A stretch of DNA of 9,742 nt from Gemmatimonadota bacterium (GTDB taxonomy: Bacteria > ARS69), in assembly GCA_020431545.1 (NCBI GenBank), contig JAGQIB010000404.1, forward strand, positions 1 through 9,742. Direction: 5' to 3'. The position numbers and the translations under genes were made by a program. Positions 1 to 6,150 of the stretch are shown piece after piece; the first letter of the stretch is position 1, and every line of letters starts with the position of its first letter. Under the pieces are notes generated by a model. The model saw nothing but the letters and a program-made list of their open reading frames with translations, did no database searches and had not been told where the DNA came from.

Positions 1-760
1 CGCCGAGCGCGCGCTCGACCTCGCGCGCGAGGCGAGCCGGCGACCAGCCTTCCGCGTGGGCGGTGACCAGCACGAACCGCGCATCCTGGGACAGGATCGC
101 CGCGACGTCACGCAGGAGCGGCGCGAGCCCGCGCTCGATCTCCCAGCGCTCGCCGCGCGGCCCGCGTCCGAACGTCGGCGGGTCGAGCGCCACGCCGTCC
201 CAGTTTCCCCCGCGCCGCCGCTCGCGCGCGACGAACTTCGGCACGTCCTCCGCGATCGAGCGAAGGGGACGGTCCGAGAGGTCGTTGTGGTCCACGTTGC
301 GACGGAGCCAGGCGATCGCGGGCTTCGAGGCGTCGATGGCGGTGACGGCCGCCCCCGCCCTCGCCGCCGTCAGCCCGAGCCCGCCCGTGTAGCAGAACAG
401 GTCGAGGATTCGCGGCGGCGCGTGCTCCGGGCGACGAGCCGACTCCTCGCGGATCCGCTCCGCGAGGTCCGCGCGCAGGTCCGTCGCCTCGGGGAACACT
501 CCGACCTGGCCGGTGGGAGTCGGTCGCAGCTCGTACACGATCCCGCCGATCGTGACGGTCCAGCCTTCCGGAGCCGCGCCCTCGAACTCCCAGCGACCCG
601 GCGCTCCCTCGCCGGCCCCCGGGTAGTACGTGCCGTCCGCCGCGGCCCACGCCGCCGGGTCGAGCGGCGGCTCCTGCGCCGCGGGAGCGGGCCGGGAGAT
701 GCAGCGACTCCCGAAACGCTCCAGCTTCCGGCCGTGCCCGGCGTCGATGAGCTCGTACAC
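1..760 (-). CDS. Class I SAM-dependent methyltransferase, RlmI-like (COG1092 type), 3' end cut by window edge
   Basis: The first 253 codons are present; the C-terminus lies beyond the left edge. The reading frame has an in-frame TGA at 824-826, and the only start codon after it is GTG at 760, preceded by GGAGG at 765-769. The N-terminus (YELIDAGHGRKLERFG, residues 2-17, then RPAP) is typical of this family. The Rossmann SAM-binding motif I is LDLFCYTGGLGL (residues 119-130), motif II has the acidic residue in AIDASKPA (141-148), and the catalytic-type motif IV is DPPTFGRGPRGERW (193-206). Family members methylate RNA, mostly a base in 23S rRNA for the RlmI/RlmK relatives; the actual substrate here cannot be told. 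A PUA domain, found in true RlmI, is not seen at the N-terminus. It is transcribed divergently from the lipoprotein gene. The family call is firm; the substrate is unknown. Confidence 0.9.
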   Translation of the reverse strand, partial: MYELIDAGHGRKLERFGSRCISRPAPAAQEPPLDPAAWAAADGTYYPGAGEGAPGRWEFEGAAPEGWTVTIGGIVYELRPTPTGQVGVFPEATDLRADLAERIREESARRPEHAPPRILDLFCYTGGLGLTAARAGAAVTAIDASKPAIAWLRRNVDHNDLSDRPLRSIAEDVPKFVARERRRGGNWDGVALDPPTFGRGPRGERWEIERGLAPLLRDVAAILSQDARFVLVTAHAEGWSPARLAREVERALG

Positions 761-942
761 GTCGCCTCCCGCGGTCCGGACCGCCCGCTGCGCGGCCTCC
801 GCCGACCCGCCAGCGTACCCCGCTCAAGCCGGGTCCGCGACCCGCCGATCTCCGAGATGGCCCCCTTCGTTTCGGGGCCTCCGAGCGGGGTCCGCGCCTC
901 GCGGCTCCCGCCCGGGTCGACCGACGCACCCGTGGAGACCTC
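761..942. other. Divergent intergenic region with nested repeats
   Basis: This 182-bp gap separates the methyltransferase and lipoprotein starts, so it must hold both promoters. It contains an 8-bp inverted repeat (CCCCGCTC at 818-825, GAGCGGGG at 883-890), a 9-bp direct repeat GGGTCCGCG (831-839 and 888-896), a 7-bp direct repeat CTCCGAG (850-856 and 879-885), and a hairpin GGCCCC/GGGGCC (859-864 and 874-879, 9-nt loop). No convincing -35/-10 pair is visible on either strand. A TACGCT hexamer at 812-817 on the minus strand is a weak -10 candidate for the methyltransferase. Confidence 0.5.
765..769 (-). promoter_or_regulatory. Shine-Dalgarno fixing a GTG start
   Basis: On the minus strand GGAGG lies 4 nt before GTG at 760. 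No ATG, GTG or TTG occurs in frame between this GTG and the upstream in-frame TGA at 824-826, so this site settles the methyltransferase start. Confidence 0.75.
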
Positions 943-1320
943 ATGGACCGACGCATCCTGCAAGCTGTTGCCTTCGTCGCCGTCGCGATCGCCGTGGTCG
1001 CGATCGCCGGTTGCGGGGGCATGCGCGAACACATCCGGCAGCACAATACCCGCCCGGAAGTCCTCGATCCCGTGGGCACGTACCTCGGACCCCGCGTGGG
1101 CGTGCTGACGTACGATCAGGCGCTGATGGACTGGGGACACCCCGCTCACGTCACGAACGGCGACACGATCTTCCTCGCGACGTGGACCGAGCAGGAGGCG
1201 GCCACCGTGGGCGGAGAATTCGCGCGGCTGTTCACGGCCGAGAACGGCGGCCCGGCGCTGAACGCGACGTTCGACCTCGACACGCGAACGCTGCAGAGCT
1301 TCGGCTTCAGCCGGAAGTAG
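943..1320 (+). CDS. Small outer-membrane-type lipoprotein, BamE/SmpA-like in part
   Basis: This 125-residue protein begins with a basic MDRR, then a hydrophobic stretch (residues 6-20) and a lipobox I-A-G-C with the lipidated cysteine at residue 24. The residues after Cys24 are GG, with no Asp at +2, so retention in the inner membrane is not indicated. GGAG at 934-937 precedes ATG at 943 with a 5-nt spacer. The segment GVLTYDQALMDWGHP (residues 53-67) followed by a hydrophobic IFLATW resembles the GMTxxEVxxxxGxP core of SmpA/BamE-like small lipoproteins; this resemblance is weak and made by eye. It is divergent from the methyltransferase and convergent with the protease, so it is probably monocistronic. 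Lipoprotein status is firm; its role is unknown. Confidence 0.8.
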   Translation: MDRRILQAVAFVAVAIAVVAIAGCGGMREHIRQHNTRPEVLDPVGTYLGPRVGVLTYDQALMDWGHPAHVTNGDTIFLATWTEQEAATVGGEFARLFTAENGGPALNATFDLDTRTLQSFGFSRK

Positions 1321-1335
1321 CCCGCCGCCCGAAAG

Positions 1336-1394
1336 CACGAAGGCCGCCCGGCGCCCGGTTCAGTCACCACCGGACACCGAGCGGCCCCTTCGTG
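1336..1394. terminator. Candidate bidirectional terminator between convergent genes
   Basis: The arms CACGAAGGCCGC (1336-1347) and GCGGCCCCTTCGTG (1381-1394) are complementary except for two extra bases in the right arm. Inside the loop is a smaller perfect hairpin CCGGT/ACCGG (1355-1359 and 1369-1373). It lies 15 nt after the lipoprotein stop and just past the protease stop, where both convergent genes need termination. There is no T-tract on either side, so it is not a classic intrinsic terminator. Confidence 0.4.
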
Positions 1395-1412
1395 ACCCCG
1401 ACGTCGGGGTCA
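1393..1412. repeat. Perfect 20-bp palindrome overlapping the protease stop codon
   Basis: TGACCCCGACGTCGGGGTCA is its own reverse complement. As RNA it can fold into an 8-bp stem with an ACGT loop. The protease stop codon (minus strand TGA, 1410-1412) is its first three bases on that strand. It may help end protease transcription or protect the 3' end; a protein-binding site is also possible. Confidence 0.6.
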
Positions 1413-4073
1413 GTTCATGCGCACGACCTTGCGGCTCGAACTGCCGCGCTCCGTCTCCAGCCGCACGAAGTAGACCCCGGCCGCGGCGTTCGCGCCACCG
1501 TCGGTCTTGCCGTCCCAGCGGACCTCGGACCGGCCGGCCTCGCGGACCTCGTCGGCCACGGTGCGGACGAGCCGCCCCGTGACGTCGTAGACGCGCACGC
1601 GCACGGGACCCCGCTGCGGCAGCGAGAAGGAAACGTCGGTTCCGCCGCGCGACGGATTCGGCCCGACGGACGTGATCCGAGGACGCGCGGCGTCCATCAC
1701 GCCCTCCGCGCGCACGGGGCCGCCGTTCAGAGCGAACGCCTCGACGCGATACCGCTCGCGATGGATCACCGTACCGAAGTCCTGCACGATCAGCGTCCAG
1801 GTCCCGGGCTCCGGGTTCTCGATCAGCCCGAGCTCGGGACTGTCGATCGAGGCGAACGGGATCATCGCGCCGGACGGCGAGCGCGCCCAGAGGTCGAGAT
1901 CGTACGTCGGCCAGCGTGTCCAGTCGTGCTTCCACTCGAGCCGCAGGCCGAGCGCGTCGAGTCCCTCGGGAACTTCGATCGGGTGCGCGTCGATCTCGTC
2001 GCGGCGGAGCTGACCCACGAACGTCCAGTCCGGCTCGAAGTGCGCGCGCTGCGACGTCGCCTCCCAGGTCGCGCTCACCGGACTGTAGTTCGAGAGCGAA
2101 CCGCCGATCGTGACCCGCGCGGTGCCGGGTTCCGGATACGGCCACACGAACGACTCACCGCCCTCGAGAACGCCGCCGAACACGTAGTCCCCGGCACCGC
2201 CCCGCTTCGCGGAGTGCACCGTGACCTGGACCTCGTCTCCGAAGAACGGATTCTGGACGTCGCCGGTGGTGAACCCGGGGAACGACATCTCGATCGCCGC
2301 GAGGCCGTCCGGCACCTCGAGCAGGTAGTCGTACGTCTCGCCCGGACCGAGCTCGGGTGTGGACCGTGACACGTGACCGCGCATCCGCACGCGCTCCGCC
2401 AGCGGATGCGAAGGATCCGACCAGCCGGACCACCACACGTGCCCTTCCTCCAGCTCCTCCAGCGCCGCGGGTACGCTCACGAAGCCGCGTCCCTGGTCGC
2501 GCTCGCTGAACGCGCCGTCGATCGGCTGCGCGCCGAGCTTCAGGACGTTCGCGATGAACGGCGCCCGGGCGTGACGTCCCTCGTGCTTCGCCCAGGCGTG
2601 GAGCAGCGCCGCGCACCCGCTCACGGTCGGCGTGGCGAAGGAGGTACCGGAGCCGAATCCGAAGGAGGGGACGTCGGGGATCCGATCGCCGGTCACGTCG
2701 ATCATGTTGGAGGAGAACAGGAAGAACGCCGAGGCGATCAGGTCCGGCTTCACGCGTCCGTCGCCGGTGAGACCGCGCGCGGAGAAATCCACGACCTGCA
2801 GGCCGTGCGGGTAGAACAGCTCGCCGGATCCGGGAGGCGCCCCGAACAGGACCTCCACCGCGATCCGTGTGTGGAGCGGATCGACCGCGCCGCCCGCGGT
2901 GAGCGACGTGATCGCGGAGCCCGGGCTGCCCACCGTGATCAGGGCCGGACCCTCGTTCGCCGCCGCCGACACGCACGTGATGCCGTAGTACGTGGCGCGA
3001 TCGACCATGCGGTCGAGGGGATTCCAGCCGTCGAACAGCACCGGGCCGGACAGGCTCATGTTGATGACGTCGAGGTCGAGCTCCCCGTGCCGCTTCATGG
3101 TCACGAGACGATCGATCGCCTCCGCCACGCGGGCATCCGGCGCGCTGCCCCCGTCGTACGGGAACACCTTCACGCCGAACAGCGAAGCGCCCGGCGCCGC
3201 GCCCATCAGGTGCAGCAGCGCCGTGTCTCCGTCGATCTCGATCGACTCCGGCGAGTTCAGCGCCACCGACTCCGCGAACGGATCGTCGGCCGGCAGCTCG
3301 AGGATCGCGTGGCCGGCGATCAGGCCCGCCACCATCGTCCCGTGGGAGTTGTTCTGCAGCGCATCCCAGTCGAACGAGAGGTTCTCGGGCGTACCGTCGC
3401 CGTCGCGGTCGATGGCGCGCTCCTCGTCCTCGGGCACGAGATTGAACCCGCCGATCACGTTGCCCTCGATCATCGGGTGACCGGAGTACACGCCGCTGTC
3501 GATGATCGCGACCACGGCGCCTTCACCGGCGCCGGTCGCCTCCCAGCTCTGGGCGGCGCCGGTCACGGAGTCGTAGCCGAGGAACGAGCCCGGCGTGACG
3601 TCGCGGCCGGGCGACGCGATTTCCGCCACCGGCACGGAGCGCACGCGCCAGCGCTCGGCGCCCGGCACCGGAATCGTGGTGCCGTCGCCGACCGGAGGCC
3701 GGGATCGGCCGAAGGCGGGTGCGAAGCGGGACAGGTCCGGCGTCACCACCGCGCGGCGAACGTCGTGCGCACGGGATGCGTCGCGGACGCGCGGGTCCGC
3801 GAGGAGCTCGTCGAGGCGATCCGCCGGCAGACGCACGGTGACCGCGTCGAGGTTCTCGAACGTGTACGTGACGTCGCCGCCGAGCTCCCGCACGCGATCC
3901 GCGATCGCGTCCTTCGCGTCCGTCTGCAATACGGCGGAAACGAATCGGAACGGCGCCTCGGGCGCGGGGGTGGCGGCCGCCGGCACGGACGGAGCGGCCG
4001 CGGCGGCGGAGATGAACAGGAGCGACAGGGGGAGCGCGAGAAACGCGCCCGCCCGCGGGGGGCGGAACGACAT
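1410..4073 (-). CDS. Secreted subtilisin-like (S8) serine protease with FlgD-like C-terminal domain
   Basis: This 887-residue protein starts at ATG 4073, chosen because AAGGAG lies 7 nt upstream and the N-terminus is then a signal peptide (MSFRPP, hydrophobic 9-26, likely cleavage near the Ala run at 23-27). An upstream ATG at 4223 would add 50 arginine-rich residues and bury the signal. Residues about 42-110 look like an I9-type propeptide. The S8 catalytic set is complete: Asp192 (AIIDSGV), His244 (NNSHGTMVAG), oxyanion Asn373 (AAANEGP) and Ser478 (GSGTSFATP). Acidic loops at 222-230 (DRDGDGTPE) and 459-467 (DVTGDRIPD) look calcium-binding. Residues about 690-785 resemble a PPC-like beta domain (DLDLWARSPSG, NPEPGTWTLIV). 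Residues about 798-887 match the FlgD Ig-like/type A sorting-like domain (GPNPSRGG, VYDVTGRLVRTV, GVYFVRLE, KVVRMN). It probably acts outside the cell or on the surface. Substrate unknown; whether a type IX system exists cannot be seen here. Confidence 0.95.
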   Translation of the reverse strand: MSFRPPRAGAFLALPLSLLFISAAAAAPSVPAAATPAPEAPFRFVSAVLQTDAKDAIADRVRELGGDVTYTFENLDAVTVRLPADRLDELLADPRVRDASRAHDVRRAVVTPDLSRFAPAFGRSRPPVGDGTTIPVPGAERWRVRSVPVAEIASPGRDVTPGSFLGYDSVTGAAQSWEATGAGEGAVVAIIDSGVYSGHPMIEGNVIGGFNLVPEDEERAIDRDGDGTPENLSFDWDALQNNSHGTMVAGLIAGHAILELPADDPFAESVALNSPESIEIDGDTALLHLMGAAPGASLFGVKVFPYDGGSAPDARVAEAIDRLVTMKRHGELDLDVINMSLSGPVLFDGWNPLDRMVDRATYYGITCVSAAANEGPALITVGSPGSAITSLTAGGAVDPLHTRIAVEVLFGAPPGSGELFYPHGLQVVDFSARGLTGDGRVKPDLIASAFFLFSSNMIDVTGDRIPDVPSFGFGSGTSFATPTVSGCAALLHAWAKHEGRHARAPFIANVLKLGAQPIDGAFSERDQGRGFVSVPAALEELEEGHVWWSGWSDPSHPLAERVRMRGHVSRSTPELGPGETYDYLLEVPDGLAAIEMSFPGFTTGDVQNPFFGDEVQVTVHSAKRGGAGDYVFGGVLEGGESFVWPYPEPGTARVTIGGSLSNYSPVSATWEATSQRAHFEPDWTFVGQLRRDEIDAHPIEVPEGLDALGLRLEWKHDWTRWPTYDLDLWARSPSGAMIPFASIDSPELGLIENPEPGTWTLIVQDFGTVIHRERYRVEAFALNGGPVRAEGVMDAARPRITSVGPNPSRGGTDVSFSLPQRGPVRVRVYDVTGRLVRTVADEVREAGRSEVRWDGKTDGGANAAAGVYFVRLETERGSSSRKVVRMN

Positions 4074-4080
4074 GAGACGA

Positions 4081-4086
4081 CTCCTT
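4081..4086 (-). promoter_or_regulatory. Shine-Dalgarno fixing the protease start
   Basis: AAGGAG on the minus strand sits 7 nt before ATG at 4073. This supports the 887-residue form over the longer frame that opens at 4223. Confidence 0.8.
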
Positions 4087-4108
4087 CCTCGAACGGCATC
4101 GATTCGGC

Positions 4109-4126
4109 AACCGGTGCGAGAACCGG
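4109..4126 (-). repeat. Short direct repeat in the protease leader
   Basis: On the minus strand CCGGTT occurs twice with a 12-bp period (4121-4126 and 4109-4114), 36 bp upstream of the protease start codon. It could be a binding site, but a 6-bp repeat in GC-rich DNA may arise by chance. Confidence 0.3.
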
Positions 4127-4194
4127 CGGCGCGTGGCGAGCGGGGACGCGCGCGGGACGCCATTGATACGACCGCGGGAGCGATTCGGTTGCGG

Positions 4195-4223
4195 ATTCTG
4201 GCACTCGAAAGAGCGTGCCGCAA
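4195..4223 (-). promoter_or_regulatory. Candidate sigma70-type promoter for the protease
   Basis: On the minus strand TTGCGG (4218-4223) and CAGAAT (4195-4200) are separated by exactly 17 nt. Each matches 4 of 6 consensus positions. It would start transcription about 115 nt before the protease ATG, inside the 197-bp gap after the response regulator gene. Promoter rules for this organism are unknown, so the call is tentative. Confidence 0.3.
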
Positions 4224-4270
4224 GGGGAGTTCGTCCCGAAGCCGCGCGACCGCCGACGTTTCGCCCCGCG

Positions 4271-5035
4271 CTAACCCTCCAGCGCGTCCTCGAATCGCTT
4301 GCGATACCGACGGCTCAGCGGCACCTCGACGCCATTGTCGAGCCGGATCCGGCCATCGCCGGACGGCGAGACCCGGACTTCCCTCACGCGCTCCAGCCGG
4401 ACGAGGGCGGTGCGATGCACCCGAATCCAGCGGTTCGCGTCGAGGCGATTCTCGAGCTCCGTCATCGTCTCCCGGAGAAGGTGACTTTCCTTCCCGCAGT
4501 GCAGCATCACGTAGTTTCCGGCGGATTCGATCCAGTCGATCGTTTCGAGCGGCACGAGCCGGACCCGGCCCGGGGAACGCACCACGAGGTGGTCGCGCAC
4601 CGGTTCGCCGGACTCGCGTCCGAGCAGACGGCGGATGGACTGCGCGAGGCGGCGGCGCGAGTCGTGCACGATCGCCGCGCGGGCGCGGTCGAGCGCGTCG
4701 CGGAAGCGTTCGTCCCGGAACGGCTTCAGCAGATAGTCGAGCGCGTGCGCGTCGAACGCGCGGAGCGCGTGCCCGTCGTGCGCGGTGACGAAGATGACCT
4801 CGGGCAACTCGGTCTCGTCTTCGTCGAGCGCCTCGAGCACGTCGAAGCCGTCGACCTCCGGCATCTGCACGTCGAGCAGGACGAGATCCGGACGCGTACG
4901 GCGGATCAACTCGATCGCCGGAGCGCCGCCGTCCGCCTCCCCCACGACTTCCACGTCGGCCTCGCTCGCGAGCAGATCCCGCACGCGCGAGCGGGCGAGC
5001 GACTCGTCGTCCACGATCACCACGCGCAGCGTCAC
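4271..5035 (-). CDS. LytTR-family DNA-binding response regulator
   Basis: This 254-residue regulator starts at GTG 5035, behind GGAGGAGGAG (5041-5050) with a 5-nt spacer. The start GTG overlaps the kinase stop TGA as GTGA. The receiver domain spans residues about 3-120: acidic pair Asp9/Asp10 (VIVDDES), phospho-acceptor Asp55 (LVLLDVQMP), Thr84 (FVTAHD) and Lys104 (DYLLKP) are all present. Residues about 146-250 form a LytTR domain (IDWIESAGNYVMLH at 166-179, then WIRVHRTALVRL at 203-214). In this family, phosphorylation by the partner kinase promotes binding to direct-repeat operators. It is the last gene of the cluster and is translationally coupled to the kinase. Length and domain order match the AlgR/LytR class. 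Target genes are not known; the next gene downstream, the protease, is one candidate. Confidence 0.95.
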   Translation of the reverse strand: MTLRVVIVDDESLARSRVRDLLASEADVEVVGEADGGAPAIELIRRTRPDLVLLDVQMPEVDGFDVLEALDEDETELPEVIFVTAHDGHALRAFDAHALDYLLKPFRDERFRDALDRARAAIVHDSRRRLAQSIRRLLGRESGEPVRDHLVVRSPGRVRLVPLETIDWIESAGNYVMLHCGKESHLLRETMTELENRLDANRWIRVHRTALVRLERVREVRVSPSGDGRIRLDNGVEVPLSRRYRKRFEDALEG

Positions 5036-6141
5036 GCCGACTCCTCCTCCGGAACCTCGTCCACGGGCATCTCCACGATCACGCGCAACCCGCCGCCCTC
5101 TCGCGGCTCCAGCGTGAGCTTCTGCCGCTCCCCGTACGTCCGCTGCAGTCGCTCGTCGGTGTTCGAAAGGCCGATCCCCTTCCGCAGCGCCACGTCGACC
5201 GGCACGTCGAGGCCGGGACCGTCGTCCTCCACGATCACTCGAAGTCGATCGCCGGCGCGGCGGGCACGGATCGAGATCTGCCCGCCATCGTACCGGGACG
5301 CGGTCCCGTGCCGAATCGCATTCTCCACCACGGGCTGCAGCAGCATCGGCGGCACGAGCAGCGCGCGCAGGTCCTCCGGCACATCGAGATCCACCCGCAG
5401 GCGATCGCCGAACCGCACCTGCTGGATCGCGACGTACCGGTCGAGGATCTCGACCTCCCGCGCGAGCGGAACGAGCGATTCGTCCACGTCGTCCAGGGTG
5501 AGGCGCAGCAGCTCGCTCAGGTCGGCCACCACCCGCTCCGCCGCGCCCGGATCCCGGCGGACGAGCGCCTGGATCGCGTTCAGCGTGTTGAACAGGAAGT
5601 GCGGATGGAGCTGGAGGCGCAGGGCGTCCAGCCGCGCCTGCGTGAGCTGCGTGCGCAGCTCCGCCGCCGCCACGCGCTGCCGGTGCAGCTCCTGCAGCGT
5701 GCGCCAGACCCACTGGCCCACGACCATGGTCCAGTAGATCAGCAGGTTGCGATGGAACGCGAACAGCAGCAGCGACCGGAAGTAGCCGCGGAAGGAGTAG
5801 CCCATCTCCTCCGGCGCCACGAACGTCAGGTGGGTCCACGTGTTCAGCGCGATCTGCGCCCACGCGAACAGAACCGAGAAGACGAGATGGACGAGCGCGC
5901 TCCGGGCGCCGGGCAGAGGGAAACGTCGGCCGAGCCAGAACACGACGGGAAGGAGCAGGCCCCACTCGTACCACGCCCACAGACGTACGGTGATCGCCCA
6001 CTCCAGGGTGGCGCCCTGACCCCAGGCGGCCGTGGAGTAGTAGAGCTGCGTGCCGAAGAACAGGCCGGCCGCCGTGCACACGACGAACCAGGCCGCCACG
6101 CGGCCGGGCCACGTGGCGAGGACGCGGGCGAGACGCTCCAT
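5032..6141 (-). CDS. LytS/YehU-type sensor histidine kinase (His_kinase family), membrane-bound
   Basis: The 369-residue protein has about four hydrophobic membrane segments (roughly 17-37, 50-71, 82-103 and 121-143) and no separate extracellular sensor domain. A helical linker (about 144-177) follows. The phosphorylation region is LQLHPHFLFNTLNAI (176-190), with His181 in the PHFLFN motif as the expected phospho-site. The ATPase part has the N-box LQPVVENAIRHG (268-279, Asn274), G1-type EDDGPG (305-310) and GIGLSN (322-327). This is the usual build of kinases paired with LytTR regulators. ATG at 6141 follows the glycosyltransferase stop by 9 nt; the nearest GGAG ends only 1 nt before the ATG, so initiation probably depends on coupling to the upstream gene. 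Its stop overlaps the regulator start by 4 bases. The signal sensed cannot be told. Confidence 0.95.
   Translation of the reverse strand: MERLARVLATWPGRVAAWFVVCTAAGLFFGTQLYYSTAAWGQGATLEWAITVRLWAWYEWGLLLPVVFWLGRRFPLPGARSALVHLVFSVLFAWAQIALNTWTHLTFVAPEEMGYSFRGYFRSLLLFAFHRNLLIYWTMVVGQWVWRTLQELHRQRVAAAELRTQLTQARLDALRLQLHPHFLFNTLNAIQALVRRDPGAAERVVADLSELLRLTLDDVDESLVPLAREVEILDRYVAIQQVRFGDRLRVDLDVPEDLRALLVPPMLLQPVVENAIRHGTASRYDGGQISIRARRAGDRLRVIVEDDGPGLDVPVDVALRKGIGLSNTDERLQRTYGERQKLTLEPREGGGLRVIVEMPVDEVPEEESA
5041..5050 (-). promoter_or_regulatory. Extended Shine-Dalgarno inside the kinase 3' end
   Basis: GGAGGAGGAG on the minus strand encodes part of the kinase EEES tail and also serves as the ribosome binding site for the regulator GTG at 5035. 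It supports translational coupling of the pair. Confidence 0.75.
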
Positions 6142-6150
6142 GCTCCGAGT

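Noticed and set aside
630..2369. Long plus-strand open frame antisense to the protease
   Set aside because: It crosses the lipoprotein gene in another frame, is rich in Arg, Pro and His, and shows no domain; it is a GC-driven shadow.
2373..4166. 597-codon plus-strand open frame opposite the protease
   Set aside because: Its composition (runs of Arg, His and Asp) is that of an antisense reading of a GC-rich gene, whereas the minus-strand frame has the full S8 catalytic set.
4074..4223. 50-residue N-terminal extension of the protease
   Set aside because: It is arginine-rich and would bury the signal peptide; ATG 4073 has a strong ribosome site.
4271..6112. A 613-residue fusion of kinase region and response regulator in one frame
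   Set aside because: The upstream part is the kinase gene read out of frame; the GTGA overlap and the Shine-Dalgarno at 5041-5050 show two separate proteins.
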